A stretch of DNA of 41,718 bases from Bacteroidales bacterium (GCA_018400955.1 JAGYLH010000019.1:1-41718); one strand, 5' to 3'; numbered from the stretch's first letter, positions 9,690 to 19,815 are shown. Program-made: numbers and translations. Notes: generated by a model not told the origin, from the letters alone.

Positions 9690-9723
9690 CAAAGTTATGA
9701 TAAATCTGTGTTTTATCATCCAA
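9690..9723 (-). promoter_or_regulatory. Promoter of the GH97 gene with an operator-like dyad inside it
   Basis: On the minus strand a Bacteroidota -7 element TAACTTTG (complement of 9690-9697) is preceded by TTG (9721-9723), a spacing of 23. Between them lies a perfect inverted repeat, ATGATAAA (9697-9704) and TTTATCAT (9712-9719), separated by seven bases. A dyad at this position could be the binding site of a regulator. The spacing is longer than the usual 20, which lowers confidence in the -33 element. Confidence 0.5.
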
Positions 9724-10004
9724 AAGCTGGGAATTGGATTGGTTCGCAACACATTGACAATTTAGTTCGAGTTTGATACGGATTATGAATTTGGCGGGAG
9801 AAATGTTATAAAAGATGGAAACTGCAAGATGGGCATGTGAAAAATGTGATGTTTTTGCAAAGTCCGTTTTGCAAAATAAGAATATTTGGCTGTAATTACG
9901 ATGGATTCAAGGCCCTTTCGCAGGCGTTTGACCTTCCTAACAAGAAAATATAACACATTTATAACCAGATCATTAAATAAAAATAAAATTTGCAGGCAAA
10001 ACCA
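9724..10004. other. Intergenic stretch between GH97 and M48 genes, no gene seen
   Basis: AT-rich sequence with stops in all frames. The only structure I see is the short palindrome TTTTGCAAA occurring twice (9853-9861 and 9867-9875), five bases apart. I do not find a convincing terminator for the M48 gene. Confidence 0.4.
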
Positions 10005-10814
10005 TTATTTCGGTTTATAGTACTGCATGGCTTCGGGGATTAATTTGGTAATATCTCTGATGCGTCTGGCATCTGAGGGGTGGGTGCTAAGAAACTCGGG
10101 CGGGGGCACCCCCCATCTTTGGGCTGCCATGCGTTCCCAAAAACGAATGGCCTGATGCGGGTCATAGCCTGCCATGGCCATAAAACCAGGCCTAAACGGT
10201 CTGGAAATTTCACTTTCGTGCAGGCGGCTATAGGGTAGCAACACACCTACTTGGCTTCCAATGCCAGCTGTCATATACAGAGCCTGTGTTTGTTCTGGTT
10301 GTTCAGCCAGTAATGCCGCAGACAATGCCATGCCACCCAACTGGGTAAGCAGCATCTGGCTCATGCGCTCGTTACCATGATCGGCAATGGCATGCGCTAT
10401 TTCATGGCCCATTACTACCGCAAGCCATGATTCATCCCGCGTAACTGGCAGCATGCCAGTATAAATAACTACCTTCCCTCGGGCATGCACCAGAGCATTA
10501 ACTGTCGTCGCTTTCAACCAGGTTAAATTCCCATGCATAGCCTTCCAATTGGCTTGAGAGCCGCTTTCGGAAAAGTAAACTTCAACAGCTTGATGAATAA
10601 CGCTGGCCTACATTTTCACAAGTGCTGTTTTTGTCCAGCTTTTGATAAAGGATGGTCTTTTAAAAACTCATCGTATTGCTGATAACTCATTGAAAGTATT
10701 TGCGAAGGATGAGATTTACCTGATTGCGGTAAGGGCCACTTTGCTGCATGCGTTGAGACCAATTGCAACTATTGCTAAGGCGATAACCCGCATGGAGATT
10801 GAAATGATTTTCAT
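10005..10814 (-). pseudogene. M48-family metalloprotease lipoprotein, multiply frameshifted
   Basis: The open part (10005-10538) carries the zinc-protease motif HEIAH in VVMGHEIAHAIADHG, followed by NERMSQ and THPSDARRI, as in YggG/LoiP-type periplasmic M48 proteases. The start can be traced to an ATG at 10814 that begins a lipoprotein signal (MKIISISMRVIALAIVAIG then Cys). Downstream of it family-typical pieces appear in changing frames: GNQVNLI, SYQQYDEFLKDHPLSKS, QLEGYAWEFNLVES. The third zinc ligand region reads HESE then slips frame twice where family members have ADRLGLVFMAMAGYDP. The full span, 810 bp or about 270 residues, matches the normal length. The protein is thus recognisable end to end but cannot be translated as given. 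It lies downstream of the T9SS cargo genes on the same strand. Confidence 0.75.
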
Positions 10815-10985
10815 GTTGGGTGAGTATTAATTGGTCAAGGTAATCAATTGACGATTTATGCACAAGCAATTATGAAAAAGTAGGAAGTTGGGCAGCCAAA
10901 GGGTGAGGGCTGCGTACTTCGAGAAGATCACTTGGGAGTGAAACTGATTGCGGTATGTTTGCGCGGCGACAACCAATTGGAGGGA

Positions 10986-11222
10986 TCAGCGGTTATTCTT
11001 CAAGTTCTTCCCTTTTTGATGATGGTATTTGCGTGCGCCATAAACAGCGGCAAGTGAGACCAACAAAAGCGTTCCGCTGCCAATAGAGCACCGCCGCCAA
11101 TGGGCCACTCCTCCGCCTGCGTTTGGGTTGTTTGGCGGGTTTGGTGGTAGTCCTTGTGCAGCAAGCATATTAGCGAAGTTAATAATAGGGTAAAACGTAA
11201 GGCTTAATAGTAACTTTTTCAT
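10986..11222 (-). CDS. Small secreted protein with Pro/Gly linker and C-terminal membrane anchor
   Basis: A 78-residue protein starting at the ATG at 11222 (the longer frame to 11312 runs into the preceding gene). It has a signal peptide (MKKLLLSLTF... to AAQG), a Pro/Asn-rich segment (LPPNPPNNPN), a Gly-rich stretch, a hydrophobic span (TLLLVSLAAVYGARK) and a basic tail. This tripartite C terminus resembles the short Bacteroidota proteins with a predicted C-terminal sorting signal (named PID-CTERM in current annotation; recalled, not checked). The middle reads VAHWRRCSIGSG, but in the other frame it is API-GGGAP-like, so two compensating indels are likely. It starts 21 bp past the stop of the SBBP-repeat gene and is probably co-transcribed with it. 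Function is unknown. Confidence 0.6.
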   Translation of the reverse strand: MKKLLLSLTFYPIINFANMLAAQGLPPNPPNNPNAGGGVAHWRRCSIGSGTLLLVSLAAVYGARKYHHQKGKNLKNNR

Positions 11223-11242
11223 TTTTAAATCAGATTTATTGG

Positions 11243-14200
11243 TTAATAAGTTTTGGTGGTAAGACTGTCGCCGGCAATAACCTGGATTATTAATACATCG
11301 CTTTTCCCACATTCAATAATAGTTGGCTGTTCAAGAACTGTATTGCTTTGATACAGGCTGTTGCCTAACACATCATGATCCTTTATCTGTGCTAGCTGTC
11401 CTTGCATTTCAGGTATGGATGTAATGAACCATCCGATGCATAGATGTGGTGCGTTTTTACCTGAAGCTGTTGTGCTACCCTGCTACACCAATAAAATGGA
11501 GATTAAACCGGGTTGGGTCATCTATCAAGCGATATTCGAATGTGTAGGTTGAATTGTCGGACGGAGTCAATAAATTCCTGCATTTTATATCCTCGAGTAA
11601 AACAGTACTGCCACAGATTCAAAACTGTGTGTGTTTTGGAAATAAAATAACCTCAGGCATCTTTATAGTAGTCAAATGATAAGGGAATGATTGTGGTTTC
11701 GTTGTTCAATGGCAGGCTGTTTATGCTCAATAATAATCAGCCTGTACAGATGTGTTGATATACTTGGAAAGTGCACACATCATTTGATAATTGTGACCAT
11801 CATATTTGCTGTCGAAAGGGCAGTGGCATCAAAACGAAATCGCACAACCGCCTCATCTGACAAAACCATTGGCTGTGGAACGTATTCTGAGTGTATTCTC
11901 AATGGTGTTATTTTTTCAAAAATGCTTTTGGTTGTGTGCACCCTGATATTGTTGGAGAACGATATCATTGGACCCTCGGCATTGGCCTGAACCAAAGAGC
12001 CTGTCCGCTGCGGATGATATTGCTCCCGCCATTGGTGCTTTCGTGAAAGCGCGCCGAAGTAGCACCACCATCATTCGAACAAACTGCATTATTGAGGTTT
12101 TGCATTTCCCAATCTTCCAAGGCATTCCAGTCAATAGCAGAAGGATAAGGGTTGCGGGGATCAAATTCCATCCGAAAGTGCCATTGGCCTCGTGGTACGA
12201 CAATTGCGGACTGAACCATTCATTTTACTAAAGGACCTTGAAATGTATATGTTGTTTCTTCGTCTGGATAGAAAATCATATAACCTTGCTGGGTATTCAA
12301 TTCCCGTGTCAGGACTGTTGCCCATACCTGCCCATTGCTGGTTTTCTGTATCAAATTGATATAGGTATGATCCGGTGAACAAGGGCCGCTGTTGGTGGGG
12401 GAATAATATGCCTTCCAGAAGTGGCACAGAAACAAAATGGTAGCGCACCTGAAGTTAGGTCACTGGGCTCGGTGATATATGGCGCTGAATAGTGCCTTCA
12501 ATTAAACCTATGCCATAGATGAGGAAGCCGTTCCTGTAGCGTCTGATTGAAGCAATAAACCTGCAATGCCGTTATCATTTTGGAAATCTGCGCTAACCGT
12601 TAAACTTCCATTTGGAGCAATGGTGAAACTGCCTTCCATTATTGTTAACTGATTAATTGTTATAGCGTTGCTGATAATTGGGTTGTGATTTTATTTTTGC
12701 TGATAAAGGCAATATCAATTTCACCGGGCATTTGGTTGTTAAGCCAGTGGCAGCATTGCCCCAATTGGCATCAACAGTTCCAAATAAGGTAATGGCAGTC
12801 ACATTTAATTCACCCGAAACATTGTCAATGCCATCATGCTCCGCCACCTCCGGCATTGTAGCCGCCATAAAGGTATTCGCCAAAATCGCCAAACCGGAAA
12901 CGTGAAGCATAGTAGTAGGTGCCTGGTGTGATTAATGCTGAACCCAGATTGCCTTTAAACTCATCATTGTTTCCAATGGGCCCGTTATGAAATGTAAATA
13001 TCCAATTTTGAGCCGGCCAGGTGGATGGATGAGTGTCTTCAGTATGATAACTATCCAGCTAAGGCCATTGGCCGGAGTTGGCATTTCCGGTAACCCCATT
13101 TGGGATCATGGCCCGAGCAAGAAACATCAAAATATTTCCTGTTTCAATGGTGCCGTTGGCGGGCCATTGCAGGTTTGTACCATTCAACTCGCCACCCCAT
13201 GTGTGGTGTAAAGTGGCATCCGCATCAACTGTTGCTTCCCTGTTTGGCAGGCCTGCCCACTCGCCATTGCCCCAGCCGGCATTGCGGTAGAATTTGTAAG
13301 CATAATTATTGGTCAGCAGGTTGGTGTAAGGCGCTATAAATTACGTTACCCACCCTGTTGAGCTCAGGGCTGCATTGGTGCCTGGTTCGTTCCAGTCGGC
13401 ATCGGGAAATTACCTGAGATATATAGCTTTTCATTTGTTGTGGTCGAAACCATATAAGTTGCTGATGTCCAAGTTAAAAATAACTTCAAACTGGCTTCTT
13501 GCTGTCAATTTGGTAACAAAGGCAGATGTTTCGCTGAAATTGCTTGGGTAATTGGTTTGAAAGCCCCGGCAGTGGTTGGAAAATTATTGGAAGGAGTGCT
13601 TCCTCGTGATAAAAAGACACCATCGCTATTGCTGTCGATTGCATGACCAGCATCAGCGGCAGCACCACCTAAATAGCTTGCATACATCATTTGGCTTGCA
13701 TTTGTATTTAGAATGGCCAGAAACATCCAATTGCCCGGCATTGTTTGACTGAAAGCATCATTGGTTACCGGAAAGTCCGCATTCTGCGTGTTGCCGGTGA
13801 AAGCGATGTTTCCGTCTGCATCGATCAGCATATCATAAATGTTTGCACCAACAGATTCACCTAAAAAGTGCTAAACACCATATCGCTTCCATTCGCATTC
13901 AATTTGCCAACAAACAGGTTTAAATTGCTGTTTGTTTGCTGATCTCGTAAAAACTACCTGCACTTAAAGGAAAATCTTCCAGCTGTATCGTCGGTTTCCT
14001 GCTATAGTAAGCGTTGCCGTCCTGATCAATAGCGGTGAAGTGACTTCTCCATCGCGTGAACCCCCCCAAAATGTGTTGAATAGATTAGGCGGTCCCCGTT
14101 GCATTTATTTTGGTAACAAGGTTTCCATAGTTTTTTTTTTTTTGGTTAAGTGCTTTGTTGTGTTGAAAAGCCCCGGCAGTTGTCGGAAAATAGCCTAATG

Positions 14201-15677
14201 CTTGCCGGTAACAAAGCATTATATCTCCGTCAACAGCGATGTCGTGGCCACCATCATGATTTGATCCACCTAAAAAAGTTGAATAAATCAATTGTGAGGC
14301 ATCTGGGTTGATTTTTGCAACAAAAGCTTCATTAAGCCGCCGGAACAGTTTGATAGAAACACTGCAGTGGTTGGAAAAGATTTACACCGCTTAGAGTTTC
14401 CCCGGTTATGTAAGCATTACCATCATATCAATGGCAATGGCTCGTAGCCAATCGTTTCCGATGCCACCATACCTTGTTGAATACAAAGGTTTGTACCGGT
14501 GCTGTTCAGTTTGATTACAACACCGTCAACACTCTCCATTGTGATTTGGTTGAAATACGCCTGCTGTGGTCGGGAAAGTCGGATTGTCATCATTCAAAGG
14601 TGGCTGTGTATCCGGCAATGAATAAATTTCCCGCATTGTCAATGGCCATATCAGTGAGCCACTCGCTTCGGAACCCGCCAGCCAAAGTAGAGTAAACAAG
14701 TGCGTCGCCATCAGCATGGAGCTTGCTTACGAAAATGTCATAAGACGAAGCATTACCATGAACAACATCATAAGCGCTACAGTTGTGGGAAAATTTGCTG
14801 ACCTAGTTTGGCCTCCAGCAAGAAACGGAATACATCATGACCAACTTTAATGGCCCATTCCTCGTCATGGTTGCCACCGCCCCAGATAGGTTGAACTCAC
14901 CAATGGATCATTGACCAACAGACGGGAATGGTCATAATTTCCCAATTCCATACCCAATACACCATTTTCTGAAATTTCAAAAAACCGGCATTCCACCTCA
15001 ATTTCGAGGTCATTTGCCTGTTTGGTAAGCATAGAGCTGGCCATGTGTTACCTTACCGATGGAAGTTGTTATTTCGAGTTCGCCTTCGCTGTTTACGCGC
15101 ATGCCATCATGCCCGTTCAGTTTTATGCGGACCTGGCTTATATCCGCACCGGCCTCCACATGAAAATCATAGCGCAGCATTCCTTTGCATCATAATATTA
15201 GTGCGGCCCAATATTTTCATAAACATGATCAAGCATTACACTGCCGAAACGTTCATGTTTCGGTAGCCCATGATGTGTATCATTGCCAATGAGGTAGTTG
15301 TAGTATCCCGCCTTTTCGTCAAGCCCCTGCGCAAATGGCTCATTGTTGGCATTGAGGAACTGCATATTGATTACATGTCCTTTTATGCTATAGGATTCCT
15401 TATCACCGGGCATGGTAAAGTTCACTTTTCCCTGATTCGGAATGATTTGGTAATGGTCATACACCACACCAGAATTTGTAATCCAGGTGTTTAAGCCGTT
15501 TGTCCGGCTAAGGTAATGCACCGCTTTGGGCCATTGGCCTTTGTTTTGGATAAAATAATCAGACCTGTCTGACTGTTTTATGGCCCTTTGCATCTCAGTT
15601 GCCGGCAAAATCAAAGGCAGCAATGAAAAGATGATCAAATAGCCAATGGAGTGGATAAATGTACTGTTAGGTTTCAT
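11243..15677 (-). pseudogene. Large SBBP-repeat T9SS-secreted protein, heavily frameshifted
   Basis: The whole 4.4-kb stretch reads as one protein of about 1480 residues broken by many indels. In order on the minus strand: signal peptide and N-terminal domain (15198-15677); SBBP-type repeats, seen as FPTTAGVFQPN (about 14550), YSTFLGGSNHDGGHDIAVDG (14210-14291), FPTTAGAF (near 14170 and 13570) and ASYLGGAAADAGHAI (near 13650); a domain with DADWNEPGTNAAL and YKFYRNAGWGNGEWAG (13230-13420); then DTENQQWAGMGNSPDT and GYMIFYPDEETTYTFQGPL (12230-12370); TYTFEYRLIDDPTRFNLHFIG (about 11490-11560); and a sorting domain with SNTVLEQPTII and VIAGDSLTTK ending at 11243. Such proteins are exported by T9SS and are mostly of unknown function. 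Whether the breaks are real or sequence errors is open. Confidence 0.75.
15198..15677 (-). CDS. Intact N-terminal fragment of the SBBP-repeat protein
   Basis: This 159-codon frame is the first uninterrupted piece of the gene above. It starts with a signal peptide (MKPNSTFIHSIGYLIIFSLL...) and continues with the domain that precedes SBBP repeats: FIQNKGQWPKAVHYLSRT, LNTWITNSGVVYDHYQ, GHVINMQFLNAN and GYYNYLIGNDTHHGLPKHE. After VYENIG the frame runs into a stop where homologs continue with DVRYY... A near-consensus promoter lies 31-61 bp upstream. It would give only a truncated secreted protein if the frameshift is real. Confidence 0.7.
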   Translation of the reverse strand: MKPNSTFIHSIGYLIIFSLLPLILPATEMQRAIKQSDRSDYFIQNKGQWPKAVHYLSRTNGLNTWITNSGVVYDHYQIIPNQGKVNFTMPGDKESYSIKGHVINMQFLNANNEPFAQGLDEKAGYYNYLIGNDTHHGLPKHERFGSVMLDHVYENIGPH

Positions 15678-15707
15678 ATTTTTTTAATTTAATGATTGAT
15701 TTAGTGG

Positions 15708-15738
15708 CAAATGTAGGAGCTGTAACAAACCTCATCAA
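15708..15738 (-). promoter_or_regulatory. Bacteroidota-type promoter of the SBBP-repeat gene
   Basis: On the minus strand TTG (15736-15738), exactly 20 bases, then TACATTTG (complement of 15708-15715). This fits the Bacteroidota consensus TTG-N19..21-TAnnTTTG. The start codon follows 31 bases later. Confidence 0.7.
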
Positions 15739-15819
15739 GGCAAACTTTATAAGTGGCAGCCTGCTTTGTAAAAGTGGCGGTTTGCATGTATATTTGGATT
15801 TTATCTTTAAAGTAAGGTC

Positions 15820-18800
15820 TTAATCAATCTTGACTTTTATCACTTCTGTTGCTTCCTTTGTCAAAAGCTTCACCAATACAACCTGGCCTGCAAAGCCGGA
15901 AGCATCCACCTGGTATTGATTGTTGGTAAAGGCAGCCTCGTAAAGCAGTTGGCCATTCAGGCTGAAGATTTGGAAATGTTTTCTTTGACCCTGGATTTCG
16001 TTTACAGCAATATTGAGCCTACCATTGGTGTTTGTGATTGAGAACAGCGGGTTTTGTGCCGGTTTGTCTTCACTCAGCGCTGCTACAATCCGCTCGAAAG
16101 TCAGCCGGAATCTTTTTTCTTCATCCCAGGGGTGGCCCTCAAATTCGTACAGGTCATTCTCCTTCAGCAGAATTTGGTTGCCTGATAAAAGGTCATCGAG
16201 TGTGATTTTTGTGTTTTCAAAACTCTCCACAAAATCAAATTGAATTGTGTGAATGCCTGCTATTGCAGCTTTGAAGAATAAGGGAACTGAATAGCTGGTT
16301 TCGAGTTTTTCCATTATGTTTATTGACATTTTTTTATCACCTATTTTGGTGTATAATTTTGGCATATTGTCATTACCATCAAGTCTTTGGGCATCGAGGC
16401 CCACATCCACGCTGTTTGTTGCAGCCTGATCAAACCCTATCCAGGTTTTATCTTTTTTTCCTTCAATGCCGACTGTGATATCCAATGCATCAGTATAAAC
16501 AACCGAGTTTTTATAAAATGGTTGTTCATCAAGTACCCTGGCGTTGGCGGGCATGGTTATAGATGCTGCAGGACCTGTTGCTTGTACAAAAAAGCCCTGG
16601 CCTGTTGGAATAATGCCATTTGAAAGTGTTCCGGCAGCAGCCTGGTTGCGGGATAGGTAATTGCCATCGTTCCAAATATAAATGATGCCGGTTGTATTGT
16701 TGTGGTTCCAGTTTCCGATATCCCAGTCTAGTGGACTCGGGAAAGGATTTCCAACCAGGTTCCACCCCTGATCAACACCACTGTACGAAAGGTTTACCAG
16801 ATGATCACCATGGTTCAGCAAGCCTTCGTAAACTGCTGTTTCATCTGCACGGCCAGTGTCAACCCATACTGAATAGCCTTTGCCCGGTATCAGAGGATGG
16901 TCAAGCGATTCAATATAGTCCCAGTTGCCTGTTTGTTCGTTGTATTCTGTCATCCAAACCGATGAGCCTCCATCCATATAAAATGACGAAGCTGTTGCAC
17001 CCTGAACTGGTGGCGACACAAAATGCCATTTGCCATCGGTAAGATAGTTTTCTACCCGGGCAGTTATTTCCTGGTTGGCTGTATTGTTGATGAAAGCCGC
17101 ATTGCCGCTGATATCCGACTTTAGCTCAAGCAAACTGTTCATAATCAAATTGTTGTTTACAGCAATCCCGCTTTGGGGCCCAATGCTGAAAACAGTTTCG
17201 TTTCGATTGCTTTGCATTTCTGCGGCAATCGTTTCCTGATCGCCTCCCCCGTGCGACATCGCAGCAAAGCCACCTATAAGTAATTCATCTATTTCGCCTG
17301 TTGCATTGAAATATAGCTGAACACCAGGTTCGGCATAAATGTGCACCGGTGGATTGGCCGGATCGAAAAGCCCATCACTTATTTCCATATCTGCAATTGC
17401 CCAAAACATACAGTTCGGCCCATAGCTTGCCTGAAATCCATTTGGGTTGATTTGCCCTTCGGCATAAAAGAAATCCGTAATATGCAGATTGTTGTTCAAA
17501 CTGGCCCCATGCGGATTCGTAACCACCAATTGGGCAACTGTTGCCATGCCTGATGGCAATTCAATGTTTTGATTGTTTCCTGCGACCGTTATGGTTGATT
17601 GGTTATTGGTAACCAACAGGTTTCCGTTGCCGGCAGGGGAGTTGTGAAGCGTAAGGCCGGCTGCACCCCCTCCTAATGTTTGAACAACAAAATTGCCACT
17701 GAGCAGGTTTAATGCGCCAAACACCTGCAGCGAGTTGTTGCTCAACCGTGCCCCTTGTCCGTTGTTAATGGTCAGGTTATTCAGGTTGCGCACATTACTC
17801 GAAAGCGGTACTTGCACGGGTGGTTCGCCGCCAAGGCTAAGGCTCGAATTGACGTTACTATATAGTTTATTGGCGTTTCCAGTGACTGCGCCGTGCAACT
17901 CAAGATGGTTGCTCCCAATTTCAAGTTTGCCCCTGCTACTTGAATTATTCGGAAAACCCAGTCCGCCGTTTAATATGGCATCACCCGCAAGGTTCAGCCT
18001 TTGTGTTGATCCGGTGGCATCAACTAGCACTTGCCCGTGGTAGGTGCCACCGGGAAGAATTTTCGTTTTTTCACATAAAACATCTGTTTCGCGTATTACT
18101 TCAATTCTTGCAAGCTCATTTCCGGCACCTTCCGGTATCAGGAATTCGCCACGCAATGTCAAATCGCCGTTAATGCGCAGTAAGGCATCATTTCCGCTTA
18201 GCGTTAGTGTTGCGCCAGCCTGTATATTAAGGTCGAGGCAAAAGGCCAGGTTATCAACAACGGGCATATTGGCACTTGCGGCAGCAATCACTACGCTGGT
18301 GTTCCCATTTGGCACTTCGTTGTCGTCCCAGTTTTCAGGGTTTCCCCAGGCAGTATTTTGTAAGCCTGTCCAAATCCCCGAAAAGGCCTCTGCAAAACTG
18401 TAGAACATAACTGCCCCTTCGCGAAGGCCACCAGCAATGGCATCGTATTTCCAGGCACCAATGGCGCAATCAGCGCCGCCGGTATTCAAGGCAACAGCAT
18501 TGCCCATTTCATCACCGGCTGACACATTTGCCGACACAAAATATTCTGGTCCGCTGAGGGCATAGGGAATGCTGAGTTCATAAATGGCTAGCTGTCCTTT
18601 TCCCATTTCGGCATTGTTTTCGCCATCATCGCCGGGTGCACCAGCGATTATTCTGTAAGCAAGTGCTTCATTGGTAACCTCATCACGTTCGGTTGCGGCC
18701 ACGGCCACATCATAGCCATACAAATCACCAAATTCCCATCCGGCCTGTTGTACAACATTGTGCACTTGCCAGGCGCCGCTGTGTTTGTTCATAACAAATA

Positions 18801-19761
18801 CCCGGCCTTCTCCGGTGTCAAGTTCCATGCGGTCGCCTGGAGCACCTGCAACAGCAATTTTATCAGCAATATCAACAGCATGTCCCAGGAGGCTCACATC
18901 GTTCCAATCAGGGTTGTGCAATTGGAATGCTTTTTCCCATAATGCTGTTCCCGTATTAAATTCATAGATATAAACAGCTCCCTTGCGGTTAAAAACATTG
19001 TTATCGCTCTCAACCCCTTTCCAGGGTGCACCAACAACAAGCCTTCCCAGTTCGCCGTCAGCTGCCACCGAATAACCAAAGCGGTCGCCATAGCCATTGG
19101 TGTTGTTGATGCCACTTGCCCAGCCATCGTCGGCCGATATTTGTTGAACAAGGGTCCATTCGTTGGTATGGTAATAGTAGGCGAAAAAATAAACTGCGCC
19201 TAAAAAGGGGTTGCCGTTTTCGGCACCGTAATCAGGGTCTCCAACAAAAATGCTATTCCCTGCCAGGGAAACTGAAAAGCCAAAATTATTCAGTACCTGA
19301 ATGCCTGCACTTAGGGTGGTATGCAAAACCCATTCATCTGTTTCCGAAAGGTAGCGGTAAACGAATGCAACGCCATCGGGCCCAATGCTGCCATTGTCGT
19401 CTGAGTCGTAGTGAGCACCAACAACAGCCCAATCGCCATTGATATCCACCGACTGACCGTAGAAAACACCATGTTGCTGTCCTGTATCGGTGTACCAGCA
19501 CTGCTCTGTGAGCATGCTGTGTTGCTGCCAAAGGCCGTTTTCCTGCCGTTTAAAAATGTAGGCCGCCCCCGATTCAGGGTAAAAAGTGCCAAAATTGTCA
19601 GTGCGGCTTGCGTACATATTGCCTGCAATTGCCCAGTCGCCATTGATGGCAATTTCATTCCCGAATTGCTCAAAACGGGTGATCAGCTGCTCATCAATCT
19701 GTGCTTTTAAATGTAGCATGAAGCCGGTTATAAAAATTATGGTAAAAGCTGCTTTTTTCAT
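15820..19761 (-). CDS. Large T9SS-secreted protein with seven FG-GAP repeats
   Basis: An intact 1313-residue secreted protein. Signal peptide at 1-20 (cleavage after LKAQ). Residues 33-456 hold seven FG-GAP-like repeats, beginning near 33, 101, 160, 228, 292, 348 and 419, each with an FG/YG turn, a (V/I)AxxGxP-like strand and a GxVYIY-like strand; seven fits one complete beta-propeller. Next come a segment beginning WTGLQNTAWGNPENWDDNEVP, then a long beta-helix-like region rich in Asn and Gly (about 480-900). DGKWHFVSPPV and GWNLVGNPFPSPLDWD mark a domain frequent just before T9SS sorting domains. The C terminus (HFQIFSLNGQLLYEAAF... VVLVKLLTKEATEVIKVKID) is a type A sorting domain. No catalytic motif is visible; surface adhesion or carbohydrate binding is possible but unproven. 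Its own promoter lies directly upstream. Confidence 0.85.
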   Translation of the reverse strand: MKKAAFTIIFITGFMLHLKAQIDEQLITRFEQFGNEIAINGDWAIAGNMYASRTDNFGTFYPESGAAYIFKRQENGLWQQHSMLTEQCWYTDTGQQHGVFYGQSVDINGDWAVVGAHYDSDDNGSIGPDGVAFVYRYLSETDEWVLHTTLSAGIQVLNNFGFSVSLAGNSIFVGDPDYGAENGNPFLGAVYFFAYYYHTNEWTLVQQISADDGWASGINNTNGYGDRFGYSVAADGELGRLVVGAPWKGVESDNNVFNRKGAVYIYEFNTGTALWEKAFQLHNPDWNDVSLLGHAVDIADKIAVAGAPGDRMELDTGEGRVFVMNKHSGAWQVHNVVQQAGWEFGDLYGYDVAVAATERDEVTNEALAYRIIAGAPGDDGENNAEMGKGQLAIYELSIPYALSGPEYFVSANVSAGDEMGNAVALNTGGADCAIGAWKYDAIAGGLREGAVMFYSFAEAFSGIWTGLQNTAWGNPENWDDNEVPNGNTSVVIAAASANMPVVDNLAFCLDLNIQAGATLTLSGNDALLRINGDLTLRGEFLIPEGAGNELARIEVIRETDVLCEKTKILPGGTYHGQVLVDATGSTQRLNLAGDAILNGGLGFPNNSSSRGKLEIGSNHLELHGAVTGNANKLYSNVNSSLSLGGEPPVQVPLSSNVRNLNNLTINNGQGARLSNNSLQVFGALNLLSGNFVVQTLGGGAAGLTLHNSPAGNGNLLVTNNQSTITVAGNNQNIELPSGMATVAQLVVTNPHGASLNNNLHITDFFYAEGQINPNGFQASYGPNCMFWAIADMEISDGLFDPANPPVHIYAEPGVQLYFNATGEIDELLIGGFAAMSHGGGDQETIAAEMQSNRNETVFSIGPQSGIAVNNNLIMNSLLELKSDISGNAAFINNTANQEITARVENYLTDGKWHFVSPPVQGATASSFYMDGGSSVWMTEYNEQTGNWDYIESLDHPLIPGKGYSVWVDTGRADETAVYEGLLNHGDHLVNLSYSGVDQGWNLVGNPFPSPLDWDIGNWNHNNTTGIIYIWNDGNYLSRNQAAAGTLSNGIIPTGQGFFVQATGPAASITMPANARVLDEQPFYKNSVVYTDALDITVGIEGKKDKTWIGFDQAATNSVDVGLDAQRLDGNDNMPKLYTKIGDKKMSINIMEKLETSYSVPLFFKAAIAGIHTIQFDFVESFENTKITLDDLLSGNQILLKENDLYEFEGHPWDEEKRFRLTFERIVAALSEDKPAQNPLFSITNTNGRLNIAVNEIQGQRKHFQIFSLNGQLLYEAAFTNNQYQVDASGFAGQVVLVKLLTKEATEVIKVKID

Positions 19762-19784
19762 GTCGAAAAGTATTGGTTAGGCCG

Positions 19785-19815
19785 CAAAAGTATAGGGTGA
19801 ATATTGGCTTAACAA
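19785..19815 (-). promoter_or_regulatory. Bacteroidota-type promoter of the FG-GAP T9SS gene
   Basis: On the minus strand TTG (19813-19815), exactly 20 bases, then TACTTTTG (complement of 19785-19792), a full match to TAnnTTTG. The start codon is 24 bases downstream of the -7 element. Same spacing as the promoter at 15708-15738. Confidence 0.7.

Noticed and set aside
9853-9875. Two copies of TTTTGCAAA as a possible operator
   Set aside because: Short, AT-rich, and not next to a recognisable promoter; likely chance.
11691-13339. Many plus-strand open frames of 70-100 codons in the broken SBBP region
   Set aside because: All lie opposite legible pieces of the T9SS protein on the minus strand and share no motif.
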